From Steroidobacteraceae bacterium (lineage in GTDB: Bacteria > Pseudomonadota > Gammaproteobacteria > Steroidobacterales > Steroidobacteraceae), in contig JAICKZ010000145.1 in assembly GCA_025927665.1 (NCBI GenBank), forward strand, positions 1 through 8,072: a stretch of 8,072 nt of DNA, given 5' to 3'. The position numbers and the translations under genes are program-made. The notes below the pieces were generated by a model, which saw only the letters and a list, made by a program, of their open reading frames with translations, ran no database searches and had not been told where the DNA came from. Shown piece by piece: positions 1 through 6,827 of this stretch (position 1 is the first letter of the stretch; each line of letters opens with the position of its first letter).

Positions 1-448
1 GAGAATAATATTGATGTGATGCTTTCAATGTTGTTGGTCATGATTAGTCTCCAATAAAAATGTTGTTACTGATGGAATTTTTTCCTTGAGGTCTCTCGAA
101 TTATGTAGGTCAATGTCATTCCGAGAGTTTGTATTTGCCGCGCTATCTTGTACTTGAACCTTTGAATGTTTCCTAATTACGTACAGGGCATTAGTCGCCA
201 GGCCAAGAACAAATGTCACAAAGGGCTAAAGATAAATGCAAGTCCGAATTGTGTGTTATGACTTGATGCAGTCACGAAATTACGCTGACCGTCATGGGCC
301 GAGGTTGCGTATTGTTTCCAAAAAAAAACTTGTCTCGCCTCTCGTAAAATTCTCGATCATGAACAACTCAACGTTCAACGTGTCATTGAGACATTTGCCG
401 GAAACATCAGTGCGATAAGATCGAGCCGTTCGGTTAATGATTATTTAC
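1..448. other. Region without a convincing gene
   Basis: No recognisable gene was found here. Two small open frames exist. One (25-219, minus, 64 codons) would start with GTG, has a hydrophobic N-terminal stretch (TFVLGLATNALYVI) but no Shine-Dalgarno sequence. The other (236-418, plus, 60 codons) has an AAGGG about 10 bases before its ATG but encodes nothing I recognise. Either could be a small gene, but composition and context do not favour them. The region lies downstream of the LysR gene and holds only a weak inverted repeat at its right edge. Confidence 0.5.
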
Positions 449-459
449 CTAACTGAACG
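427..459. repeat. Imperfect inverted repeat across the LysR gene stop
   Basis: CGTTCGGTT (427-435) can pair with AACTGAACG (451-459), nine positions with one G-U pair, around a 15-base AT-rich loop. The right arm includes the end of the LysR coding sequence (stop at 449-451, minus strand). It may be a 3' stem-loop of that transcript, but no T tract follows on either strand and the loop is long, so calling it a terminator would be speculative. Confidence 0.25.
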
Positions 460-1333
460 ATGCCACGACAAAGTCGATGAAGCTTTTAAGTTTCGGCGTT
501 GGCTTTTTGTCTGCATGATAGACGATGTGGGTTGGTCGCGACGGCAGCTGATAATCCGACAATACTCTAACTAGTTTTCCGGAAGTGACGTCGTCAGTTA
601 AAAGAATTTCTGGTTGCATAATAATACCAAGGCCTTCGATCGCAGCGGTGCGAAGCGCTTGACCATTGTTAACTAACAATCGACCGCGCACTTTAACGGA
701 CTCGGTCGTATCGTTCTTTTGGAGTCGCCAAATGTTTTTATTGCGCCAATGTGCAAAACCAAGGCATTCATGTCTGGCTAAATCTTGCGCCAAACGCGGC
801 GTGCCATTTTTTTGTAAATACGCGGGCGCTGCACATAACCACATCGTGTAAGGCTTTAACTTTCGAGCGATCAATCCAGAATTGGGAAGCTCACCAACGC
901 GTATCGCTGCTTCGTAACCTTCTTCCACTATATCAATAGCACGATCTGACAGTGTCAAGTCCACTTTGACATCTGGACACTCTCTTAAGAAGCACGCGAG
1001 GGCAGGCGCCAAGCGCTGCGTGCCAAACGAGACAGGTGAATGCACCCTAAGCACGCCTCGTGGCACAGATTTTAATTCGTCGATGCTTGCATCCGCAGCG
1101 TCCACATCGATTAGCAATTGCTTGCACCGACCATAGTAAATATGACCGATCTCGGTAAGCGACTGAGTGCGTGTGGTTCTATTCAGAAGTTTTGCACCCA
1201 GATGCACTTCAAGTGCACGAATATGTTTTGCAATCATTGTTGGCGACAAGCCGAATACTTCGGATGCCACTGTAAAACTTCGTCGTTCAGCGACGCACAC
1301 GAAAACCGCAATGCTTTTTAATCTGTCTAACAT
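449..1333 (-). CDS. LysR family transcriptional regulator
   Basis: This is a 294-residue protein of normal length for LysR-type regulators, which bind DNA as tetramers and respond to a small-molecule co-inducer. Residues 1-60 carry the winged helix-turn-helix: MLDRLKSIAVFVCVAERRSF, then ASEVFGLSPTMIAKHIRALE, then LGAKLLNRTTR, the classic family signature. A linker helix (about 61-88) leads into the periplasmic-binding-protein-like effector domain (about 90-294), with the typical start GVLRVHSPVSFG and the motif AAIEGLGIIMQPEILL. The ATG at 1331-1333 is preceded by AGG about seven bases upstream, which supports this start. The gene is divergent from the YciI-family gene with 137 bases between them, the usual layout for a regulator and its target. 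The effector is unknown. The family call is firm; the specific role is not. Confidence 0.95.
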   Translation of the reverse strand: MLDRLKSIAVFVCVAERRSFTVASEVFGLSPTMIAKHIRALEVHLGAKLLNRTTRTQSLTEIGHIYYGRCKQLLIDVDAADASIDELKSVPRGVLRVHSPVSFGTQRLAPALACFLRECPDVKVDLTLSDRAIDIVEEGYEAAIRVGELPNSGLIARKLKPYTMWLCAAPAYLQKNGTPRLAQDLARHECLGFAHWRNKNIWRLQKNDTTESVKVRGRLLVNNGQALRTAAIEGLGIIMQPEILLTDDVTSGKLVRVLSDYQLPSRPTHIVYHADKKPTPKLKSFIDFVVASFS

Positions 1334-1470
1334 TCCACACCTACAGTGTTGACTGAAACAACCAGATCGATATTCACCTACTCGTCACTGGTCATGATAA
1401 TGCGAAGCTCATCTCGCCTAATATTTAATGGTTGAAATGAGTTGGTTAATAGTTTATCGAGGTAATCATT
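1334..1470. promoter_or_regulatory. Divergent LysR/yciI promoter-operator region
   Basis: This 137-base spacer separates two divergent starts and must hold both promoters if both genes are expressed. A plausible plus-strand promoter is TTGACT (1349-1354), 16 bases, TATTCA (1371-1376). A weaker alternative is TTGAAA (1432-1437) with TTTATC (1453-1458). The stretch ATTTAATGGTTGAAAT (1423-1438) has ATTT/AAAT arms and fits the loose T-N11-A pattern of LysR-family sites (T1425, A1437). The location is strong evidence for regulation; the individual boxes are guesses from short, degenerate motifs. Confidence 0.4.
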
Positions 1471-1761
1471 ATGTTCTTGCTCAATATCAGTTACACGAAA
1501 GCACCCGAAGAAGTCGCGCCTTTGATCGCGGCACATGGCGATTGGGTTAGGCATTATTTGCGAGAGGGTGTATTTTTGTTTGCTGGACCGAAAAAAAGCG
1601 GGCTTGGCGGCGTAATCGGCGTCAAGGGAATCGACAAACACCACTTACTCAAAATTCTCGCGGAAGATTCATACGTTAAAGCCGATGCCGTCGAATATCA
1701 AATCGTTGATTTCGATTGCAAGACGACGCAAGCCGACCTTGAATCATTAAAGCTTGCGTAA
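1471..1761 (+). CDS. YciI family protein
   Basis: This 96-residue protein matches the YciI/YCII family of small alpha-beta dimeric proteins (about 90-100 residues) with a ferredoxin-like fold, related to muconolactone isomerase-like domains. Family enzymes are mostly uncharacterised; a few act in aromatic-compound breakdown. The family pattern is seen in FLLNISYTKAPEEVAPLIAAH (residues 2-22), with the conserved His22, then the helix DWVRHYLREG, then FLFAGPK (35-41), then GVIGVKG. Where many members have D-P-F/Y near residues 66-68, this protein has D66-S67-Y68. The start is supported by GAGG (1459-1462) eight bases upstream. It is soluble with no signal peptide. It is divergent from the LysR gene, which probably controls it. 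The substrate cannot be deduced. Confidence 0.88.
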   Translation: MFLLNISYTKAPEEVAPLIAAHGDWVRHYLREGVFLFAGPKKSGLGGVIGVKGIDKHHLLKILAEDSYVKADAVEYQIVDFDCKTTQADLESLKLA

Positions 1762-1775
1762 ACGAAGTAACATGC

Positions 1776-1800
1776 ATGCGGATAGGGGGCCTATTCGCAT
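1776..1800. terminator. Strong hairpin after yciI, possible terminator
   Basis: ATGCGGATAGG (1776-1786) pairs with CCTATTCGCAT (1790-1800) in an 11-base-pair stem with one G-U pair and a three-base GGG loop, starting 14 bases after the yciI stop. The stem is far better than chance would give in a window this size. No run of T follows on either strand, so it is not a textbook intrinsic terminator. It may end or protect the yciI transcript, or insulate the sigma-factor gene downstream. Confidence 0.5.
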
Positions 1801-1952
1801 TGCAGAAAGCATCTTATCTTCTTCAGCCTTACATCGTAAAAGTTGTCTTGCGTTGCTTGACTCTATGAATGACCGCGAATGACGAAGAGATGCCAACAAT
1901 TTTATTTTCGTCTGGATGTCCGCGAATCCTTTGCAGCAGCGCATAGTAAGGC

Positions 1953-2555
1953 ATGAAGACTTCAATCAAGTTAACGAAGTTGCCTGTAGACATCGAGCGG
2001 ATTAGCACACTGCCCGCTCGACGGGCGCTCGATGCTGGGCTCGTGACCGAGGCAGATCTACTTCGTCTCAAAGTCATCGCACGTTTGTATGCTCGAGGCT
2101 TACCTTCACATATTAGTTGGTCAGATTTGCTGCAAGAGGCTTTTACTCGCATGCTAGAGGGATCGCGAAAGCAACCAGCAGGCGTACCTATGGTGGCATT
2201 TTTGGCTGGAGTGATGCGAAGTATCAAGGAGCAGTATTGGCGACAGTATCGCAAAGGAGCACGGCAGCGTTTGAAATCACTTGCCAACATTGGAATCATC
2301 GAGCTTCAAGACGAGGAGCTTACTGATCCGGCACCGAGCCCAGAACGGCAACTCATCGCGATCGAACAAATGGCAATGATTAATGGCCTTTTTGAAGAAG
2401 ACCTGCCTGCCAGACAAGTCATTGCTGCCCTCTATGATGGGTTGACTCCGGAAGAGACCTGCTCGACCTATGCGATGTCAACAACGGACTATGATTCCAC
2501 ACGTAAACGAATACGCCGCGCGATAATACGGGCGGGCATGAGGTTTGAACCATGA
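1953..2555 (+). CDS. RNA polymerase sigma factor, sigma-70/ECF-like
   Basis: This 200-residue protein has the two-domain build of a minimal sigma factor, which directs core RNA polymerase to a set of promoters. Region 2 spans about residues 38-104: ARLYARG, then SWSDLLQEAFTRMLEG, then VPMVAFLAGVMRSIKEQYWRQYRK, whose aromatic/basic helix corresponds to the -10 melting and recognition part. An acidic linker (about 118-130) leads to region 4 (about 137-195), where LTPEETCSTYAMSTTDYDSTRKRIRRA aligns with the helix-turn-helix that reads the -35 element. The ATG at 1953 follows an in-frame TAA at 1947-1949, so no earlier start is possible. AAGG ends one base before it, too close for a normal ribosome site, so a later non-ATG start is conceivable. 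The gene overlaps the next by four bases. The sigma family call is fairly secure; the regulon is unknown. Confidence 0.8.
   Translation: MKTSIKLTKLPVDIERISTLPARRALDAGLVTEADLLRLKVIARLYARGLPSHISWSDLLQEAFTRMLEGSRKQPAGVPMVAFLAGVMRSIKEQYWRQYRKGARQRLKSLANIGIIELQDEELTDPAPSPERQLIAIEQMAMINGLFEEDLPARQVIAALYDGLTPEETCSTYAMSTTDYDSTRKRIRRAIIRAGMRFEP
2540..2543 (+). promoter_or_regulatory. Ribosome binding site for the small partner gene
   Basis: GAGG inside the last codons of the sigma-factor gene lies eight bases before the ATG at 2552, optimal spacing. It supports starting at the first of two adjacent ATG codons, the one that overlaps the sigma stop, and so supports translational coupling. Confidence 0.6.
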
Positions 2556-2827
2556 TGACTACACGATCTGATCTCGGATTCGAGCGACTACTGTCAGCAA
2601 TTGCCCAGGACCTGATCGATGCATCCGAAGAAGAGATTCTGACAACTGTGAATGAATTTGGATTGAGACCAGGAATGAAGGGCTCAGTCGCACTCTTTGG
2701 TGTGACATTCGCGTTACGACGCTACATTCACAAACCATCCGCTTTTCGAACTGGAAAATCATCTATTAATGTTGGTACGACTCGTGGCCGTCGACGCCCG
2801 AAAGGCGATACGCCATCTTCAACCTGA
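2552..2827 (+). CDS. Small hypothetical protein coupled to the sigma factor
   Basis: This 91-residue protein is not one I can name. The N-terminal two-thirds (about residues 8-60) looks folded: helix FERLLSAIAQDLIDASEEEILTTVNEFG, a GLRPGMKGSVALFG segment, then FALRRYIH. The tail from about 66 is basic and low in hydrophobics (RGRRRPKGDTPSST) and probably disordered. There is no signal peptide and no membrane segment, so it is not a classical membrane-bound anti-sigma factor. Its start overlaps the sigma-factor stop as ATGA, with a good GAGG eight bases upstream, so the two are very likely made together. A role as partner or modulator of the sigma factor is inferred from this arrangement only. 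Confidence 0.75.
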   Translation: MMTTRSDLGFERLLSAIAQDLIDASEEEILTTVNEFGLRPGMKGSVALFGVTFALRRYIHKPSAFRTGKSSINVGTTRGRRRPKGDTPSST

Positions 2828-3098
2828 ACACAACGGACTTGGAGTGTTTTCATTAATCAACAATGGCCTTAAGAGTAAGCCCGTTTGGGTTGCATGCATG
2901 GTTAATGTTCATTACCGAGATACATCTATTCTGTTTTCTTGTGATGTGAAAATTGAGGTTTGATTTCTCCGTACCTGTCTTGTAATTCAAGATCGTGATG
3001 ATTATGTCGCTTCCATTTTAGTTGTGCAATTTGCACTTCAGAAGATTGTGAGTTTCATTGCACCATCTTGATTACTTATCGATCAGAGTTAAAAATAT
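2828..3098. other. Intergenic region, convergent gene ends
   Basis: This AT-rich spacer lies between the 3' ends of the sigma operon (plus) and the small disordered-protein gene (minus). It holds no gene I can support. Two small dyads are visible: TCTTG-TAATT-CAAGA (2978-2992), and GTGCAA-T-TTGCAC (3024-3036). Neither is followed by a clear T run, and dyads of this size are expected by chance in several kilobases. Confidence 0.45.
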
Positions 3099-3422
3099 TC
3101 AGCGACGCTTACTTCGACGACGTGAACTACTTTTATCAAGATCAGAAGATCCTGTTTGAATTTGTTGATCGGGCGAAGTTTGTTGACGGCTGCTCGCAGT
3201 TTTCGCTCGTCCCGGTGTATCTTGAAACTGTTGATTCGATTCGTTGTCATCCCCTAACTCGTCATCCGTTGTTTCGATCGGTTCATGCCTATCGTTATTT
3301 TTATCTGCAAATGACAAAGACTGTTCCGCTTGTCGACGATCGATATCACCTTTAGGATGGCTCGACTTTTCATAAATATCGTCGATCGGATTTTCTATGT
3401 TAGGACTTCGCCATGTATTCAT
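3099..3422 (-). CDS. Small charged, disordered hypothetical protein
   Basis: This is a 107-residue protein of unknown function. It is very hydrophilic, rich in Ser, Asp, Gln, Glu, Arg and Asn, with almost no hydrophobic clusters after the first 20 residues. The middle is acidic (ETTDDELGDDNESNQQ) and the C-terminus strongly basic (SSSRRRSKRR), so it is probably intrinsically disordered. The frame is also open three codons further upstream, to a GTG at 3431. I prefer the ATG at 3420-3422 because AAAAGG (3431-3436) lies eight bases before it, whereas the GTG would overlap that site. A plus-strand frame across the same DNA (from a TTG at 3068) has no ribosome site, and its aromatic-rich product looks like an antisense by-product. 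No homolog is recognised; the gene call rests on the ribosome site and a codon choice like that of its neighbours. Confidence 0.55.
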   Translation of the reverse strand: MNTWRSPNIENPIDDIYEKSSHPKGDIDRRQAEQSLSFADKNNDRHEPIETTDDELGDDNESNQQFQDTPGRAKTASSRQQTSPDQQIQTGSSDLDKSSSRRRSKRR

Positions 3423-3430
3423 GTCATGCA

Positions 3431-3436
3431 CCTTTT
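3431..3436 (-). promoter_or_regulatory. Ribosome binding site deciding the small-gene start
   Basis: On the minus strand this reads AAAAGG and ends eight bases before the ATG at 3420-3422. It makes that ATG a better start than the upstream in-frame GTG at 3429-3431, which overlaps the site itself. Confidence 0.5.
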
Positions 3437-3820
3437 AAAACGAAATAATATTCGCTCTCTTGTCCAACGGATGTCGTCCGATTGCATCCTTTGACGTAAG
3501 AAGTCACGATGTTGAAATTATATTCTTGCCAATACATTGTTTATGAGAACATTTAAATTGACGCGTTGATAGGCGCAGCCATGGCTATGGAGAATTATTA
3601 AGTTTATTTGCAAAGCAGATCAAATGTTCTAGTGCAGCATAAATCTAGTTATCAATGTGATCATATACGCCACTAATAGCCTCAAGCTACCAGCAGATTT
3701 GGTGGTTCAGTCATCTGTAGGATCGTCCCTACATAAAAGCTTATAAATTGAGCGCATGATGGTGTCGTTCGTTAGCTAACGCTTGCGAATAGATAACTAT
3801 TAACAAAGTTTCAAGGCTAA
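3437..3820. other. Intergenic region with divergent promoters expected
   Basis: This stretch of about 380 bases separates the minus-strand small gene from the plus-strand hybrid kinase, so promoters for both should lie here. No coding frame is convincing. Visible structures are a 10-base palindrome AGCCATGGCT (3577-3586), a small hairpin GTAGG-ATCGTC-CCTAC (3718-3733) and a 12-base palindrome at 3770-3781. No -35/-10 pair with good spacing and sequence stands out. Confidence 0.45.
3770..3781. promoter_or_regulatory. 12-base palindrome upstream of the hybrid kinase
   Basis: CGTTAGCTAACG is a perfect palindrome whose right edge is 39 bases before the kinase ATG, where an operator would sit. 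About two perfect 12-base palindromes are expected by chance in a window this long, so only its position makes it of interest. Confidence 0.25.
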
Positions 3821-6715
3821 ATGAACGCGTCAACGCATCCAGGTATTGATCAGTCATCACTATCATCATCAAATTTATCCGAGCCTCTTCAAACTGATTG
3901 GGACGCGGATAGCGATTTACAAGGTCTGTTGGATAGTGCGCCGATCAGTATTCACTGGGTAAACGCTGATGGAATCATCACGTGGGCGAATCGCACCGAG
4001 TTAGAGATGCTCGGCTATACACGCGCCGAATACATTGGTCATCACATCGCCAAGTTTCATATCGATCAAGAAGTCATAGCGAATATTTTGTGCGCACTGA
4101 CGAGTGGTCAAGCACTTCAATCTAAACAGGCTCGTTTGCGTCACCGAGATGGTTCGACGCGAATTGGTGCGATCGATTCAAATGGTTTGTGGAAAAACGG
4201 TAAGTTTATTCATACGCGCTGCTTTACTCGTGATGTTACCGAACAGGTGGCAATGGAGCAAAAGCGTTTGGAGTTAAACGAAGGGTTCAAGGAGCAAGCG
4301 CGCATCATTCATGCGCTGTATCGACTGACTGATCAGCTTCATCGTGCAGTGTCGCTTGAAGATATTTACAGTGCAGCATTGTTAGCGATCCAAGATGCGT
4401 TACGCTGCGATCGCTCAGCAATATTGTTATGTGATGAATCGAGGTGGATGCGCTTTGCAGGTTGGCGCGGCGGCTTATCAGATAGTTATCGTGCATTTGT
4501 CGAAGGCCATTGTCCGTGGCGACAAGACGATATAAATCCACAACCGGTAAGTATCGATTTAGTGGCAAGCTCCGACCTCGATCCCGCTTTAAAAGCGATC
4601 GTAGTGGGCGAAGGCATTCAAGCACTGGCGTTTATTCCACTCGTCACCAATGAAAAACTCATTGGTAAATTCATGGCTTACTTTGATTCTCCGCATATGT
4701 TTGATAAAAACGATGTTGAGCTTTCGCTTTCTATCGCGCGGCAACTTGCATTTGGTATAGAGCATTGGCGAGCAGAAGAAGCGCTCCGCGAGAATCAGCG
4801 TCAATTCAAGGAGATGATCGATGCATTACCTGCAGCAATTTATCGAACGGATGCTGAAGGCCGAGTTACTTATTTTAATCCCGCCGCAGTCGAATTTTCC
4901 GGACGCGTACCCGAGCTTGGTACCGACCGTTGGTGCGTTACTTGGAAGCTTTATCATTCCGATGGCCGTTCCCTACCTCATGATGAATGCCCAATGGCTG
5001 TATCTCTAAAAGAAGGACGTAGCATTCGCGGTATCGAGGCCATTGTGGAACGTCCTGATGGTACACGTCGCTGGTTTACTCCTTTTCCAACACCATTCAA
5101 AGATTCAAATGGACATGTGGTTGGTGCTATTAATATGTTGCTCGACATTACCGAGCGTAAGGACGCAGAGCAAACTTTACGAGATCACGCGAAGCAATTA
5201 GCGCTTGTTACAGACATCGCGCCTGTATTCATCGCATACTGCGATGTTGATGCTCGATATAGATTTGTCAACGTGCCGTATGCCGCAAGATTTGGTTTAC
5301 AACCGAAAGAACTCAACGGTCGACATATCGCAGAAGTTATCGGGCATGAAGCTTATGAGTCGATCAGGCCCTATGTTGATTTAGTACTCAGTGGCGAGCG
5401 AGTGGAGTTCGATTTATCTATTCGACAACTCTTTAATGACGAAAAATATGTACATTGTTCGTATGCACCTGAGCTTGCAAGTGATGGACGCGTCATTGGT
5501 TGGGTCGCAGCAATTGCTGACATCACAGAACGCAGACGCTTCGAAGAGGCGCTGCGTACCAGTGAAGAAAAACTTAAGGAGACGGATCGACGTAAGGACG
5601 AATTCATTGCCATGCTATCGCATGAATTACGCAATCCGCTTGCACCAATCGCCAATGCTGTTCATTTGCTTCATCGAGAGTCAAATCAAAGTGCGGTGTT
5701 CCAGCAAGCACGTGCGATCATCGAACGTCAAACCGCAAAGCTAGCCAGGCTGGTGGATGACTTGCTGGAAGTATCACGTATTACGACGGGAAGAATTCAA
5801 CTGCAGATGGAACGCATCGTCATTGGTGGGATCATCGAACGAGCAGTTGAGACCGTGCGTCCACTGATAGAACAGCACCGACATCAGTTAGTGGTTGCAC
5901 TTCCTTCTGATTCGATTTGGATCAATGCAGATGGAACTCGTCTCGAACAGGTGTTTATCAACTTGCTCACGAATGCAGCCAAGTATACCGACGACGGCGG
6001 ATTGATCGAGCTTGCTGTTCAACTTGATGAAGGTGAAATTCTGGTGAGTATTAAAGACAGCGGCATCGGTATCAGTCCAGAACTCTTGCCGCGTATTTTT
6101 GAATTGTTTATGCAGTCGGAACGAACTCTAGATCGCTCTCAAGGTGGACTGGGCATCGGGTTGGCTTTAGTGCAGCGGTTGGTTTCAATGCATGGTGGAA
6201 GTGTGATCGCTACCAGTCGTGTCAATGTGGGTAGTGAGTTTATCGTTCGACTTCCCGTTGCTGCGGTACCCGACGTGATTGATAACATTAAACCGATGCC
6301 GATAAACAAACTCCAGAAAACTGCGCTGCGCATCTTAGTCGTTGATGACAATATCGATGCCGCTCAAAGTCTTGCCATTTTAATCGAAGCATTTGGACAC
6401 AGTGCATGGACGGCGAACGACGGTGAAGCAGGACTCGCAGCGGTCATGCGTCATAAACCGCACATTGTGATTCTTGATATCGGCTTGCCCAAGCTCGACG
6501 GTTATAGTGTCGCATCACAATTGCGCGCTTCGGTGGGCGCCGATCTTATGTTGGTCGCAATCACAGGATATGGGCAAGTCACCGATCGTAATCGTGCGTT
6601 AGAAGCAGGTTTTAATCATCATCTAATAAAACCGGTTGATTTTAGTATTGTGGAGCGAATTATTCACGAACAAGTAGACTTCCTTCAAATGCAAGTTCGT
6701 GGCCGGAACGCTTGA
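3821..6715 (+). CDS. Hybrid sensor histidine kinase/response regulator (PAS-GAF-PAS-PAS-HisKA-HATPase-REC)
   Basis: This 964-residue multidomain sensor autophosphorylates a histidine and passes the phosphate to its own receiver. Domains in order: PAS1 (about 32-142, ending TRDVTEQ), GAF (about 165-318, with GHCPWRQDD), PAS2 (about 329-447, ending LLDITERK), PAS3 (about 456-573, ending ADITERRR), HisKA (about 594-660, His601 in SHELRNPL), HATPase (about 705-815: N-box Asn714/Asn718, DSGIGI from 746, GGLGIGLAL from 775) and REC (about 837-955: Asp842/Asp843, phosphoacceptor Asp886, Thr915, Lys937). All catalytic residues are present, so it should be active. No membrane segment or signal peptide is visible, so it probably senses a cytoplasmic cue; the ligand is unknown. 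PAS2 has the CPM/ERPDGTRRWF pattern common in multi-PAS kinases. The start has AAGG four bases upstream, a little close. With no regulator gene beside it, output probably goes through an unlinked phosphotransfer protein or regulator. Confidence 0.95.
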   Translation: MNASTHPGIDQSSLSSSNLSEPLQTDWDADSDLQGLLDSAPISIHWVNADGIITWANRTELEMLGYTRAEYIGHHIAKFHIDQEVIANILCALTSGQALQSKQARLRHRDGSTRIGAIDSNGLWKNGKFIHTRCFTRDVTEQVAMEQKRLELNEGFKEQARIIHALYRLTDQLHRAVSLEDIYSAALLAIQDALRCDRSAILLCDESRWMRFAGWRGGLSDSYRAFVEGHCPWRQDDINPQPVSIDLVASSDLDPALKAIVVGEGIQALAFIPLVTNEKLIGKFMAYFDSPHMFDKNDVELSLSIARQLAFGIEHWRAEEALRENQRQFKEMIDALPAAIYRTDAEGRVTYFNPAAVEFSGRVPELGTDRWCVTWKLYHSDGRSLPHDECPMAVSLKEGRSIRGIEAIVERPDGTRRWFTPFPTPFKDSNGHVVGAINMLLDITERKDAEQTLRDHAKQLALVTDIAPVFIAYCDVDARYRFVNVPYAARFGLQPKELNGRHIAEVIGHEAYESIRPYVDLVLSGERVEFDLSIRQLFNDEKYVHCSYAPELASDGRVIGWVAAIADITERRRFEEALRTSEEKLKETDRRKDEFIAMLSHELRNPLAPIANAVHLLHRESNQSAVFQQARAIIERQTAKLARLVDDLLEVSRITTGRIQLQMERIVIGGIIERAVETVRPLIEQHRHQLVVALPSDSIWINADGTRLEQVFINLLTNAAKYTDDGGLIELAVQLDEGEILVSIKDSGIGISPELLPRIFELFMQSERTLDRSQGGLGIGLALVQRLVSMHGGSVIATSRVNVGSEFIVRLPVAAVPDVIDNIKPMPINKLQKTALRILVVDDNIDAAQSLAILIEAFGHSAWTANDGEAGLAAVMRHKPHIVILDIGLPKLDGYSVASQLRASVGADLMLVAITGYGQVTDRNRALEAGFNHHLIKPVDFSIVERIIHEQVDFLQMQVRGRNA

Positions 6716-6827
6716 TGATTCTATGCGATGCGATAGTCAGGATTATATAGAATACTGATAGTAGCCGCGCAGTAAGTTTCTGATCTACTGGCATGCACTT
6801 GCTGCTTGTTCTGATGACACAGCAACA
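6716..6827. terminator. Convergent intergenic region with weak hairpins
   Basis: Two genes converge here, so termination on both strands is expected. TCAGGATT (6737-6744) can pair with AATACTGA (6751-6758) with one mismatch and a six-base loop. TTGCTG (6799-6804) can pair with CAGCAA (6820-6825), just beyond the dehydrogenase stop. Neither has a clear T tract. These are candidates only; termination could be Rho-dependent. Confidence 0.25.

Noticed and set aside
1378..1644. Minus-strand open frame of 88 codons opposite yciI
   Set aside because: It is antisense to a clear YciI-family gene, has no family resemblance and occupies the LysR/yciI promoter region.
1867..1927. Short direct repeats upstream of the sigma gene: GAATGAC at 1867 and 1877, and CCGCGAAT at 1873 and 1920
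   Set aside because: Seven- and eight-base repeats within about 150 bases are close to chance expectation, and there is no further copy to suggest iterons or an operator array.
1829..2299. Minus-strand open frame of 156 codons opposite the sigma-factor gene
   Set aside because: The product is rich in Arg, Ser and Cys without motifs, as expected for an antisense frame; the plus strand has clear sigma regions 2 and 4.
3024..3036. Dyad GTGCAA-T-TTGCAC in the intergenic region
   Set aside because: A six-base-arm dyad is expected about twice by chance in this window, and it lies between convergent gene ends rather than before a start.
3068..3355. Plus-strand open frame of 95 codons opposite the small disordered-protein gene
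   Set aside because: It starts at TTG without a ribosome site, and its aromatic-rich product is the expected complement of the Ser/Asp/Gln/Glu-rich minus-strand protein. It is not excluded with certainty.
3490..3600. Two TTGACG hexamers as -35 boxes for the kinase
   Set aside because: Neither has a recognisable -10 box at 16-18 bases, and both lie more than 250 bases before the kinase start.
6139..6351. Minus-strand open frames inside the hybrid kinase, such as this one and 5371-5655
   Set aside because: They lie opposite strongly conserved kinase motifs and have no start signals or recognisable products.
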